Shown here in pieces: positions 50,881 to 59,434 of a stretch of 64,000 nucleotides of DNA (position 1 is the first letter of the stretch; each line of letters begins with the position of its first letter). Under the pieces are notes generated by a model, which saw nothing but the letters and a program-made list of their open reading frames with translations, ran no database searches and was not told where the DNA came from. Made by a program: the position numbers and the translations under genes. The DNA comes from Clostridia bacterium (GTDB lineage Bacteria; Bacillota; Clostridia; Christensenellales; Aristaeellaceae). The DNA is taken from NCBI GenBank assembly GCA_017541105.1, contig JAFXZS010000017.1, positions 1-64,000 of the forward strand. The letters are read 5' to 3'.

Positions 50881-51291
50881 ATGTTCAGGCATATCGGGCG
50901 CAAGGTAAGAGGTCTGGCTGTGGCACTGTGTATTGCCGGCATGCTGGGAGCCGTCGGCGCGGCGGCATTTCTGTATGTGGCAAAGATCCTGGAACTGATT
51001 CCGTGCATCGCGATCTGCGTGGGCGGATTGCTTGTCAGCTGGCTGAGTTCCTGGGTGACGTACTGCATCGGGGATACGCACGTGAAGCTGGAACGGCTGG
51101 AGGCCAAGCTGATTCCGAAACCGGCCTATGCGGAATACCTGGCCGGAAACAATGCTCCCAGAGGCGCTTGTGAGCTGTGCGGAAAGACGACGGATCTGAT
51201 CAACGCGAAGATCGAGGATCAGCTTGGGGTTCGTTACCGGAAGGTCTGCAGGGAGTGCTTCGCGGCGAACCAGTGCACGGAAGCGGACTGA
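50881..51291 (+). CDS. Membrane protein with C-terminal zinc ribbon (136 aa)
   Basis: Not recognised. I take the ATG at 50881 (MFRHIGRKVRG) with AGGGGA ten bases upstream; an ATG at 50872 directly abuts that site. Two hydrophobic segments (about 13-35 and 42-62) are followed by a helix LERLEAKLIPKPAYAEYLAG and a Cys4 element CELCGKTTDLINAK ... YRKVCRECFAANQC. The zinc ribbon probably faces the cytoplasm. It is 13 bp before the LysR gene, so co-transcribed. Confidence 0.72.
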   Translation: MFRHIGRKVRGLAVALCIAGMLGAVGAAAFLYVAKILELIPCIAICVGGLLVSWLSSWVTYCIGDTHVKLERLEAKLIPKPAYAEYLAGNNAPRGACELCGKTTDLINAKIEDQLGVRYRKVCRECFAANQCTEAD

Positions 51292-51304
51292 GGCGACACC
51301 ATTC

Positions 51305-52234
51305 ATGACGATTCAACAGCTGAACTATGCCATTACAATCTCCGAAATCGGTTCTCTGAACAAGGCTTCGGAGATTCTCTTTGTGGCTCAGCCTTCCCTG
51401 AGCAGCGCCGTAAGGGAACTGGAAAAGGAACTCGGCATTACCATCTTTCACCGTACCGGCAAGGGCGTTACGCTGACCAACGACGGGGCGGAGTTTATTC
51501 AGTACGCGCGCCAGGTGGTCACGCAGTATGAACGGCTCCAGGAAAAATACGGAAAGAACGGAACGCTGAAGAAGAAATTCGGCATTTCCACCCAGCATTA
51601 CTCCTTTGCCGTGAAGAGCTTCGTGGAACTGGTCAAGCAGTTTGACACCCAGGAATATGAGTTTGCCATCCGGGAGACGAAAACCCGGGAGGTCATCGAG
51701 GACGTCAGCACATCCAAGAGCGAGATCGGCATCCTGTACCTCAGTGACTTCAACCGCAAGGCCATTGAAAAAATCCTGCGGAGCAACCAGCTGGAGTTCC
51801 ATTCTCTGATTCGCTGCGAACCTTCCGTTTACCTGTGGAAAGGGCATCCCCTGGCCGGGCGGAAGGTCATCCGGATGGAGGACCTGGCCGATTATCCCTG
51901 CCTGAGCTTTGAACAGGGTCCCAGCGAATCCTTCTATTTTTCCGAGGAAATCATGAGTACGTCGGAGTACCTGCGGCTGATCAAGGCCACGGACCGGGCT
52001 TCCATGCTGAACCTGATGGTGGGGCTGAACGGATATACCCTGTGCTCCGGCATTATCTGCGAGGAACTGAACGGACCGGAATACGTGACCGTCCCCTTTG
52101 AACCGGATGAGCGGAACATCGGCGGAACCATGGAGATCGGATACATCCTGAAGGCCAGTATGATTCCGAGCTCCGTAGGCATGCTGTATATCCGGGAACT
52201 GGAAAAGTATCTGAAGCTGCAGGGATCCGCCTGA
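51305..52234 (+). CDS. LysR-family transcriptional regulator
   Basis: DNA-binding regulator. ATG at 51305 (MTIQQLNYAITISE, 309 aa). N-terminal HTH at 1-60 with IGSLNKASEILFVAQPSLSS and AVRELEKELGITIFHRTGKG; linker helix to about 90; then the periplasmic-binding-like effector domain to the end (REVIEDVSTSKSEIGILYLS, LMVGLNGYTLCSGIICEE). Target genes unknown; the palindromes at 50782-50825 are candidates for autoregulation. Confidence 0.88.
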   Translation: MTIQQLNYAITISEIGSLNKASEILFVAQPSLSSAVRELEKELGITIFHRTGKGVTLTNDGAEFIQYARQVVTQYERLQEKYGKNGTLKKKFGISTQHYSFAVKSFVELVKQFDTQEYEFAIRETKTREVIEDVSTSKSEIGILYLSDFNRKAIEKILRSNQLEFHSLIRCEPSVYLWKGHPLAGRKVIRMEDLADYPCLSFEQGPSESFYFSEEIMSTSEYLRLIKATDRASMLNLMVGLNGYTLCSGIICEELNGPEYVTVPFEPDERNIGGTMEIGYILKASMIPSSVGMLYIRELEKYLKLQGSA

Positions 52235-52273
52235 AAAGCGCTGCCCGGAAGCATCCGGACGGGCGCTTTTTTT
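52232..52273 (+). terminator. Intrinsic terminator after the LysR gene
   Basis: AAAGCGC...GCCCGGA arm and TCCGGACGGGCGCTTT arm with one internal bulge, followed by T7. Confidence 0.75.
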
Positions 52274-52274
52274 C

Positions 52275-52304
52275 TTGACTTTGGGGAAATTCTGAGGGTA
52301 TAAT
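52275..52304 (+). promoter_or_regulatory. Sigma-A promoter of mgtE, start of a long leader
   Basis: TTGACT (52275-52280), 18-nt spacer, TATAAT (52299-52304). Transcription near 52311 gives about 234 nt before the mgtE ATG at 52545. Confidence 0.75.
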
Positions 52305-52310
52305 AATCTG

Positions 52311-52544
52311 GTAGCCTGACTCCGGAATCGGCCGGAAAGGCATAGGGCTGAAAAAGAATAAGGAGGGAATGTCATGGACGCTGGGAGTAGCAGCGGCATA
52401 CCGGTTGGGCGAAGCTGGCGGAACCAGAGCACCATGGCGTGCCTGATTCCATAAAGATTATTTCGCGTTTTCTTCGCTTCGTTCGCCCGCAAGCGTCGTA
52501 TGCTTACTGCTGGCTTCATCATCCTGGAACAGGAGGGAGCAAGC
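52311..52544 (+). promoter_or_regulatory. Structured mgtE leader, riboswitch not identified
   Basis: The first part folds as nested arms (AGCCT/AGGCATAGGGCT with inner TCCGG/CCGGA, 52314-52350). Further stems are CGCTG/CAGCG (52378-52394), GGCATACC/GGCGTGCC (52395-52444) and CTGG/CCAG. M-box elements (for example GGTGAGGCTCC and CTGCTGCCC) are absent. GGGAGTAGC at 52383-52391 occurs in yybP-ykoY RNAs, but the partner AGCAAGACC is missing. A 26-codon ORF occupies 52374-52454. Confidence 0.4.
52374..52454 (+). CDS. Upstream ORF in the mgtE leader (26 aa), possible leader peptide
   Basis: ATG at 52374 is preceded by AAGGAGG seven bases upstream, a better site than many real genes here. The peptide starts MDAGSSSGIPVGRSWR and ends in LIP before TAA at 52452. 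The same frame then stays open for 30 codons into mgtE without another stop, so mgtE and this ORF are in phase. Translated regulatory ORFs control magnesium genes in enteric bacteria (mgtL, corL); whether this one does so is inference. Low chance of being a stand-alone protein. Confidence 0.45.
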   Translation: MDAGSSSGIPVGRSWRNQSTMACLIP

Positions 52545-53921
52545 ATGGCGGAGCATTCTGTCACGGTGGAAAACACATTATCCACATTACTGTCTGATAA
52601 AAAATATACTACAATCCGGGATATTCTGGTGACCATGAACCCGGCGGATATTGCCGCGGTCTTTTCCGGCGTACCGACGGAAAAGCTGCCGCTGCTTTTC
52701 CGCCTGCTGCCGAAAGAGCTGGCAGCCGAAAGCTTCGTTGAGATGGAGAGCGACCAGCAGGAAGCCCTGATCCGGGGCATCAGCGACAGCGAACTCCGTC
52801 AGGTGCTGGACGAGCTGTACGTGGATGACGCGGTGGACATCGTCGAGGAGATGCCCGCGAATGTGGTGCAGCGGATCCTGGCGCAGGCCGCGCCGGAGAT
52901 GCGCAAGGAGATCAACGAAATCCTCCAGTATCCGGAAAACTCCGCGGGGTCCGTCATGACGACGGAGTACGTCAAGCTGACGCCGGATATGACGGTCGGG
53001 GACGCGATCCTGCGGATCCGCCGCACCGGCGTGGACAAGGAAACCATTTATACCTGCTATGTCCTGAACAACCGGCTGCTGGTGGGAACGGTATCCGTCA
53101 AAAGCCTGCTGCTGGCCCCCAGCGATCTGCAGACGATTGACAGCATCATGGAGTCCAACCTGATTACGGTGACGACCCACACCGACCAGGAAGAAGTAGC
53201 CCAGATGATGAGCAAATACAACCTGCTGGCGATCCCCGTGGTGGACGGGGACAACCGGATGGTCGGAATCGTAACCTTTGACGACGCCATGGACGTCATG
53301 GAAGACGAGGTTACCGAGGACATGGAAATCATGGCCGGTATGACGCCGAGCGACAAGACGTATCTCCGGTCCTCTCCGATTGACCTGTTCAAACACCGGA
53401 TCCCGTGGCTGGCGCTGCTGATGGTTTCCGCCACGTTCACGGGGCTGATTATCACCCATTTTGAGGATCAGCTGAAGGCGGTTGTCTGCCTGACGGCGTT
53501 TATCCCGATGCTGATGGATACCGGCGGCAATTCCGGGTCGCAGTCCTCCGTGACGGTGATCCGTGCGATTTCCCTGAATGAACTGGACTTCGGGGACCTG
53601 GGCCGGGTGCTGTGGAAAGAAATCCGGACAGCGCTGATCTGCGGCGCGGTTCTGGCGGTGCTTTGCTTCGGCAAGGTCATGCTGGTGGACCACCTGATGC
53701 TGCAGACGGAAGGCGTGACCGTGACGGTGGCGGCCGTGGTGGCCATGACGCTGTCGCTGACCGTGCTGTGTGCCAAGATTGTGGGCTGTACGCTGCCGCT
53801 GCTGGCCAAAAAGCTGGGGTTTGATCCTGCGGTCATGGCGAGCCCGTTCATTACCACCATTGTGGACGCGCTGAGCCTGATGGTGTACTTCGGCATTGCC
53901 ACCGCGATTCTGCATATCTGA
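52545..53921 (+). CDS. mgtE: Magnesium transporter MgtE
   Basis: Homodimeric Mg2+ channel gated by cytoplasmic Mg2+. ATG at 52545 (MAEHSVTVENTL, 458 aa) follows AGGAGGG. N domain (about 20-130: MNPADIAAVFSGV, LLPKELAAESFVEM, VDIVEEMPANVVQRIL), two CBS domains (about 135-255: SAGSVMTTEYVKL, AIPVVDGDNRMVGIVTFDDA), plug helix, then five transmembrane helices with the pore motif PMLMDTGGNSGSQSS near residue 325. All regions for Mg2+ sensing are present. Confidence 0.92.
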   Translation: MAEHSVTVENTLSTLLSDKKYTTIRDILVTMNPADIAAVFSGVPTEKLPLLFRLLPKELAAESFVEMESDQQEALIRGISDSELRQVLDELYVDDAVDIVEEMPANVVQRILAQAAPEMRKEINEILQYPENSAGSVMTTEYVKLTPDMTVGDAILRIRRTGVDKETIYTCYVLNNRLLVGTVSVKSLLLAPSDLQTIDSIMESNLITVTTHTDQEEVAQMMSKYNLLAIPVVDGDNRMVGIVTFDDAMDVMEDEVTEDMEIMAGMTPSDKTYLRSSPIDLFKHRIPWLALLMVSATFTGLIITHFEDQLKAVVCLTAFIPMLMDTGGNSGSQSSVTVIRAISLNELDFGDLGRVLWKEIRTALICGAVLAVLCFGKVMLVDHLMLQTEGVTVTVAAVVAMTLSLTVLCAKIVGCTLPLLAKKLGFDPAVMASPFITTIVDALSLMVYFGIATAILHI

Positions 53922-53968
53922 TCCGCGAGCACGGCTGTTCCAGGGCGATTCATGACGGAGGTCAGGAA

Positions 53969-55387
53969 ATGAGTACGAAGAAAAACGCGGCCTACAATGT
54001 GGCCTACCGTATGTTCTCCGTATTCCTGCCCCTCGTGACAGCGCCGTACCTGTCCAGAGCCGTGGGGACGGACGGGGTCGGGCTATACTCAAAGGCCTGG
54101 AGCATCTCCTATATCTTCTGCCTGATCGGCATGCTGGGGCTGAATGACTACGGTGTACGGACGATTGCCCAGGCACGGGATGACCGTAAAAAGCTGGACA
54201 GCGTTTTCTCCGCGGTGCTGCAGATGCAGTGGATGGTGGCAGGGGCCACCCTGATCGCCTGGTTCGGCTACGTATTTCTCTTTGCGGGGGAAGAGAAGAC
54301 AATCGCCTTCCATCTGACCATGATGAGCGTCAGCTGCCTGTGCAGCCTGGACTGGTGCCTGATGGGGCTGGATATTTTCAAACCCATCGCGCTGCGGAAT
54401 ACTTTTGTGAAGCTGGCGGCGGCTGCCTGTGTTTTCCTGTTTGTCCGGGAAAAGGGAGATCTTTGGATCTACGGCTTTGTATGGAGTCTGGCGACGCTGC
54501 TGGGGAATCTGCTGAGCGCCGTCTCCCTCAGGGGAAAGGTGAGGTACCGTCCGGTGCCTTTCCGGGAGAGCATGCGGCATCTGGCGCCCTGCGCGGTTCT
54601 GTTCATCTCCGTCCTGGCGGTCAGCATTTACCGGACGATGGACAAGGTCATGGTCAGCACCATCGCGGGTGTGGACGAGAACGGCCTGTATGAAAACGCG
54701 GAAAAGATCATTTACTGCCTGAGCGGCTTCATTTCCGCCATCGGCACCGTGATGATGCCCAAGGTTGCGCATATGCAGCAGCAGGGGGAGACAGAGAAGA
54801 TCGCGCGGCATATTGACCGGAGCATGGAGCTGATCCTCTGCATGGTCAGCGCGATGGCCTTCGGTGTGGCAGCGGTGGCGGACCGCTTTGCTCCCCTGTT
54901 CTTCGGGGAAGACTTCCGGCCTTCCGGCACGCTGATGGTGCCGCTGGCCTTCACCCTGATAATGATCGGGTTTGCCAACGTGATCCGGACGCAGGTGGTG
55001 CTGCCCCAGAAGCGGGATCATATTTTTGTAAAAAGCGTGTGCTGCGGCGCCGTGGTGAACCTGATCGCCAACCTCTGCCTGATTCCGGGGATGAAGAGCA
55101 TGGGCGCTGTCGTGGGAACGCTGCTGGCGGAGATGACGGTGCCGGCGGTGCAGTTTTGGATTCTTCGGAAAGAATTGCCGTACAGGCAGTATTTCCGCTA
55201 TGTGCTGATCTATGCCGGGATCGGGGGAGCCATGCTGGTTTCCGTCCGGGCGGCCGGAAGGATGCTGCCGGAGGAAACCTGGCTGAATCTCGGCATTCAG
55301 ACCGTTACAGGCATCGCTGTATACGGCGGGCTGTGCCTGGGATACTGGAAGATCACGGGAAAGAATTTCAGGGAACTGAACCGTTAG
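53969..55387 (+). CDS. Oligosaccharide flippase / MATE-like polysaccharide export protein
   Basis: Membrane protein of the Wzx/PST type, flipping lipid-linked sugars. 472 aa, about fourteen helices; typical start TKKNAAYNVAYRMFSVFLPL then TAPYLSRAVGTDGVGLYSKA, SIYRTMDKVMVSTIAGVDEN near residue 220 and LFFGEDFRPSGTLM near 310. No glycosyltransferase genes are near, so the substrate (teichuronic-type polymer, capsule) is unknown. ACGGAGG precedes the ATG. Confidence 0.85.
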   Translation: MSTKKNAAYNVAYRMFSVFLPLVTAPYLSRAVGTDGVGLYSKAWSISYIFCLIGMLGLNDYGVRTIAQARDDRKKLDSVFSAVLQMQWMVAGATLIAWFGYVFLFAGEEKTIAFHLTMMSVSCLCSLDWCLMGLDIFKPIALRNTFVKLAAAACVFLFVREKGDLWIYGFVWSLATLLGNLLSAVSLRGKVRYRPVPFRESMRHLAPCAVLFISVLAVSIYRTMDKVMVSTIAGVDENGLYENAEKIIYCLSGFISAIGTVMMPKVAHMQQQGETEKIARHIDRSMELILCMVSAMAFGVAAVADRFAPLFFGEDFRPSGTLMVPLAFTLIMIGFANVIRTQVVLPQKRDHIFVKSVCCGAVVNLIANLCLIPGMKSMGAVVGTLLAEMTVPAVQFWILRKELPYRQYFRYVLIYAGIGGAMLVSVRAAGRMLPEETWLNLGIQTVTGIAVYGGLCLGYWKITGKNFRELNR

Positions 55388-55457
55388 CGGTTCCCGAACG
55401 ATACGGGCTGCAAGGAACTATCTCAAGAAGCGCTGCGATGAAGGAGGAAGGGAAACC

Positions 55458-58400
55458 ATGAGAAGACGGATTACCGGTGCCCTGCTGACGTTTATACTGC
55501 TGACTGTTCTGCTGCTTTTGCAGCTCCCCGCGGCAGGCGCGGAAAAGATACCGGCCAGCAGGTGTTCACACTCGAACAAAAGCCTGATGAGATCACAGGA
55601 TCCCACCTGTACGGAAGCAGGCTATATGTATTATGTCTGCCAGGACTGCGGCAGTGATTTCACTGAGACGATTCCTGCCAAGGGCCACAGCCCGGTTACC
55701 GTTCCCGGGCGCGCGGCAACATGCACATCGGCCGGACTGACGGAGGGCAGCCAGTGCTCCGTATGCGGCGCGGTCCTGGCACGGCAGACAGAAATCCCTG
55801 CCACAGGGCATCATCCGAAAAGCATTGCCGGGCGCGCGGCAACATGCACATCGGGCGGACGGACCGAAGGCAGCCAGTGCTCCGTGTGCGGCGAGGTGCT
55901 GGTACAGCAGACGGACATTCCGGCACTGGGACATGCATGGGACGGAGGAAAGCTGACACTGGTGCCCGAATGCACCAAGGAAGGCATTATGACCTATACA
56001 TGCACCCGCTGCCATGAAAAACGAATGGAATCGGTTCCGCCCAACGGCCATTCCGGGGAAGCCATTCCGGAGAAAAAAGCTACCTGCACGGAAGCGGGAT
56101 CCAAAGGCGGCATGCGGTGCCGCATATGCGGCGCAATCATAGAAAAGCCCAAGACGGTTCCGGCAAAGGGCCATAAGGAGAAAAAAACCAAAGGGAAGAG
56201 CGCGACCTGCACGGAAGCCGGCCTGACAAACGGAAGCGTCTGTTCCGTATGCGGCACGGTGATTAAAAAGCAGGAGACGATTCCGGCAAAGGGACATACC
56301 CCAACCGTGGTCCAGGGGCGGGCGGCAACCTGTACCGCGGCAGGGCTGACCGAAGGGAGCAAGTGTTCTGTCTGCAGCACGGTGCTGAAGAAGCAGGAGC
56401 AGATTCCGGCACTCGGCCATATTTGGGACGAGGGTACGGTCACAAAGGAAGCCGGTTACCTGGAACCGGGAGAAACCCTCTATACCTGCCAGCGGGACCG
56501 GAACCATACAAAGACCGAGGAGATCCCCGCGAAAGTCCCGGACGACCAGAGATCGATCTCGCTATTCATGGGGAGCGTACGCGGAAACCCGCCGGCAGAC
56601 CCCGACGCATTCCCCGGGGACAAACTGACCATTGAAAAGCAGCCGGAAGGCGGACAGATTCCGGAGGGCGGAAGCCTGGAGCTGACCGTGGAAGTCAGCG
56701 GAGGCGTGAAACCGTATCACTACAGCTGGCACAAGGTCTATGAAATAAAGGGCGAAAAAATATATACCAGCGTCGGCGGTGACGCGCCCGGCTGCCCTGT
56801 GACTGAATCGGGGGATTATTACTGCTTTGTGACGGACTCGCTGGAGCAGTTTGCCATTTCCGACACGGTTTCCGTATCCTCGCAGCTCCGGATCATTCAG
56901 GAACCGAAAAGCGTAAACCTGAAAACAGGCGGAACAATGACCTGCCTCGCGGAGGGAGGGGTTCCGCCGTATTCCTACCAGTGGTGTTATTACCTGGGCA
57001 ATGACAGCACGAGCGAACTGCCGGGAGCTCCGGACTCCAACACCCTGGATCCCGTGCAGCTGAACGTGCCGGAAGGCACCAGCCTTGTCTGCAAGGTGAC
57101 GGATGAGGCAAAGAATGAGACATGGTCCGATCCGGCGACAGTCTACAGCGCGGAGCCCCTCTCCGTGGACTGTACACCGATGCTCTACCTCAGGAAAGGG
57201 GAACTGGCCGAGTTCGGCGCCTGGCCGCACGGCGGGCTGGAACCCTATACGGTGACCTGGCGGCGCGGCATAACTCCCTGTGAAACGGAGAAGCGGCCGG
57301 ACGGCGGTTACTATACGACGGAAATCTCCTATGGCGGATACGCTTCGTTCACCTGCGAGGTGACAGATGAAGCGGGAGAAACTGTTTCCTGCGCGACCGG
57401 GTATGACTACAAACAGCTGACGATTACGCAGCAGCCCCAGGGCGGTAAACTGCCGCACGGCGGCGGGGAACATATCCTGACCATCGCCGTGGAAGGAGGA
57501 CAGGAGCCTTACACCTTCCTGCTGAATAATCCCAGCGGGGACAACCAGGTCAGCAACGGAACAGGGGGAACCTGTTCCTTCACCGTGACCGAGCCTGAAT
57601 GGTATGATATTTATGTAGAGGATGCGGAAGGAAACTACGCGTATTCGGATTTCGCGATTGTTACGGGATACGATACCGTACAGATCACGGATTACACGTC
57701 TGATGCCTATATCATGAAACCGAAGGGCGGCGCAACGCTGTCCGTAACTGTTGAAGGCGGGAAAGCGCCTTATTCCTACGACTGGAAGCTGGAACAGCAC
57801 GGTCCCTATGATCCGGGCCTGTTCAGCGCATGCAATCTGAAAAACTCGCCATCCATCACTGTCTACGAACCGGGATCGGTCTATTCCTGCACTGTAACCG
57901 ACGCATACGGAGATACGGCATATGCATGGGGTATGCGGGTGTATTACGCAGGAGGGATCTGGATTCTGGAACAGCCGCAGGATGTGGAGCTGTCTGTTCA
58001 GGCGAACGGACAATACTCCTTCTCCATGGACTGCAAGGCCATTTCTGTTTCCGACGGCCTGAATTATCAGTGGTTTGTGTGCAGCAAAGAAGCCAAGAAA
58101 TCCTATCCCGTGACCATTGAGCGCGGCCCCTACGGCGGCCAGCATTACGAACGCACGGGTGTTGCGAAACAGGTCGGAGGAAAGTATTACTGCAAGATTA
58201 CCGACCCGCTCTCCGGTGAACAGGTATCAACCCGATCGGCCTCCGTCAGGATTCCGATGTCCCTTGTCAGTATTGAGCAGAACGATCTGGACGAGAATCG
58301 CGCTACATTTGCCATTACCGTGGCCGGCGGCGTTCCTCCCTACACGGTTTATGCGATGGGGGCAGACGGACGATCGGTTGCGCTGGAAGAAAACGACCCG

Positions 58401-58619
58401 TTCAGCACGACGGCAATTGTCGAAAGCGTATCCCCCTATTCGTGCACACTCAGGACCAGATACGCGAGCCATATTTCGTCGAAAACAGGGGAATACGTTT
58501 ACAGCCCCTGCAGGTACGCCTTCCATATCTATGATTCCATGGGGCAGAAATGCGTACAATCCTATACATGTACACCCTCTTCGAAAGGCGTGCCGGCAAA
58601 AGTCACATTCGGGCATTAA
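55458..58619 (+). CDS. Large secreted protein with Cys-pair repeats and Ig-like domains (1053 aa)
   Basis: Surface protein of unknown role. Signal peptide MRRRITGALLTFILLTVLLLLQL. Residues about 35-345 are seven to eight repeats of ~40 aa, each ATCTEAGLTEGS, Cys-x2-Cys (CSVCG, CRICG) and IPAKGH, with a possible zinc-ribbon-like Cys4/His set per repeat. From about 390 to the end come beta-sandwich repeats with QPEGGQIPEGGSLELTVEVS, GGVPPYSYQW, GGKAPYSYDW, each followed by TDEAG/TDAYG, like PKD/Ig-like modules; about six. No anchor motif (LPxTG or SLH) at the C-terminus. AAGGAGG before ATG. Confidence 0.82.
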   Translation: MRRRITGALLTFILLTVLLLLQLPAAGAEKIPASRCSHSNKSLMRSQDPTCTEAGYMYYVCQDCGSDFTETIPAKGHSPVTVPGRAATCTSAGLTEGSQCSVCGAVLARQTEIPATGHHPKSIAGRAATCTSGGRTEGSQCSVCGEVLVQQTDIPALGHAWDGGKLTLVPECTKEGIMTYTCTRCHEKRMESVPPNGHSGEAIPEKKATCTEAGSKGGMRCRICGAIIEKPKTVPAKGHKEKKTKGKSATCTEAGLTNGSVCSVCGTVIKKQETIPAKGHTPTVVQGRAATCTAAGLTEGSKCSVCSTVLKKQEQIPALGHIWDEGTVTKEAGYLEPGETLYTCQRDRNHTKTEEIPAKVPDDQRSISLFMGSVRGNPPADPDAFPGDKLTIEKQPEGGQIPEGGSLELTVEVSGGVKPYHYSWHKVYEIKGEKIYTSVGGDAPGCPVTESGDYYCFVTDSLEQFAISDTVSVSSQLRIIQEPKSVNLKTGGTMTCLAEGGVPPYSYQWCYYLGNDSTSELPGAPDSNTLDPVQLNVPEGTSLVCKVTDEAKNETWSDPATVYSAEPLSVDCTPMLYLRKGELAEFGAWPHGGLEPYTVTWRRGITPCETEKRPDGGYYTTEISYGGYASFTCEVTDEAGETVSCATGYDYKQLTITQQPQGGKLPHGGGEHILTIAVEGGQEPYTFLLNNPSGDNQVSNGTGGTCSFTVTEPEWYDIYVEDAEGNYAYSDFAIVTGYDTVQITDYTSDAYIMKPKGGATLSVTVEGGKAPYSYDWKLEQHGPYDPGLFSACNLKNSPSITVYEPGSVYSCTVTDAYGDTAYAWGMRVYYAGGIWILEQPQDVELSVQANGQYSFSMDCKAISVSDGLNYQWFVCSKEAKKSYPVTIERGPYGGQHYERTGVAKQVGGKYYCKITDPLSGEQVSTRSASVRIPMSLVSIEQNDLDENRATFAITVAGGVPPYTVYAMGADGRSVALEENDPFSTTAIVESVSPYSCTLRTRYASHISSKTGEYVYSPCRYAFHIYDSMGQKCVQSYTCTPSSKGVPAKVTFGH

Positions 58620-58674
58620 AACAGGAAGCAGTTCATCACGCGGACTGATCTGAATTCTGAAAGGAGGATCCAAT

Positions 58675-59367
58675 ATGAAAAAGGCGATTGCGATTCTTGC
58701 GGTGATCGGACTTCTCCTGGTTCCCGCCGCGCTGGCAGAAGAAAACGCTGATCTTTCATCCCTTACCGGTGACTGGTATGCAGACCTGAGCGGGATGTCC
58801 ATTCAAATGACACTGGAGGAGAACGGCTCATACGAGTTGCTGTTTCCCGGAGAGGAAGCTGTCGGAGGAACCTGGGAGGAACAGGATGGTTACCTGTGCC
58901 TGGACGGGGAGCTGCCGCCGGAAGTCACCGTGCTCGGCGATACCCTGCAATGGACGGACACCATGGTGTTCTTCACCCGCGAACCGGTGGAAACATATAC
59001 TCCCGCGGAGGTGGCGGCAGAAGGATCGGAAGGTTTATATACCGGTTACTGGCAGTGCGCCTATGTGGACCGGAACGGCACAGCTGTTCCGGCGCTGGCC
59101 GCGCAGGACCGTACGGACCTGTATGTGGAAGGCACAAGCGCGATCCTGGGAGGTCCGTCGTTCGGAGACACACTGGTGCGGATGGCATATGAGGACGGCG
59201 CAATGGTCTGCGAGGCAGACGGTGCTTCCGTCCGGATGGAGATCCAGGAGGACTGCATGCTGCGGCTGACGGTGAGCGGGGAAGGGAAGACGCAGACGTG
59301 GTACATGACACCCGCGTATTCTCCGCTGTTCGAGGAAGACGTGGATACGGAAACAGACAGCAATTAA
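58675..59367 (+). CDS. Secreted protein of unknown function (230 aa)
   Basis: Not recognised. Signal peptide MKKAIAILAVIGLLLVPAALA. Two similar beta-rich halves, LTGDWYADLSGMSIQMTLEE with GGTWEEQDGYLCLDG, and LYTGYWQCAYVDRNGTAVPA with MVCEADGASVRMEIQED, suggesting a lipocalin-like duplicated barrel, acidic C-terminal tail. AAGGAGG precedes the ATG. 55 bp after the 1053-aa gene, so probably co-transcribed. Confidence 0.75.
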   Translation: MKKAIAILAVIGLLLVPAALAEENADLSSLTGDWYADLSGMSIQMTLEENGSYELLFPGEEAVGGTWEEQDGYLCLDGELPPEVTVLGDTLQWTDTMVFFTREPVETYTPAEVAAEGSEGLYTGYWQCAYVDRNGTAVPALAAQDRTDLYVEGTSAILGGPSFGDTLVRMAYEDGAMVCEADGASVRMEIQEDCMLRLTVSGEGKTQTWYMTPAYSPLFEEDVDTETDSN

Positions 59368-59381
59368 AGCGGAGGCAAAAG

Positions 59382-59420
59382 AAAAGCCAGGCGGACCGGT
59401 TCAGGCCGCCTGGCTTTTCT
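59382..59420. terminator. Terminator between the 230-aa and LCP genes
   Basis: AAAAGCCAGGCGG (59382-59394) and exact complement (59406-59418) around an 11-nt loop, TTTTCTTT tail; serves both convergent genes. Confidence 0.85.
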
Positions 59421-59434
59421 TTGATCCGGGGTCA

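Noticed and set aside
52311..52544. M-box or yybP-ykoY riboswitch before mgtE
   Set aside because: Only GGGAGTAGC resembles yybP-ykoY and its partner strand is missing; M-box conserved blocks are not found. Left as unidentified structured leader.
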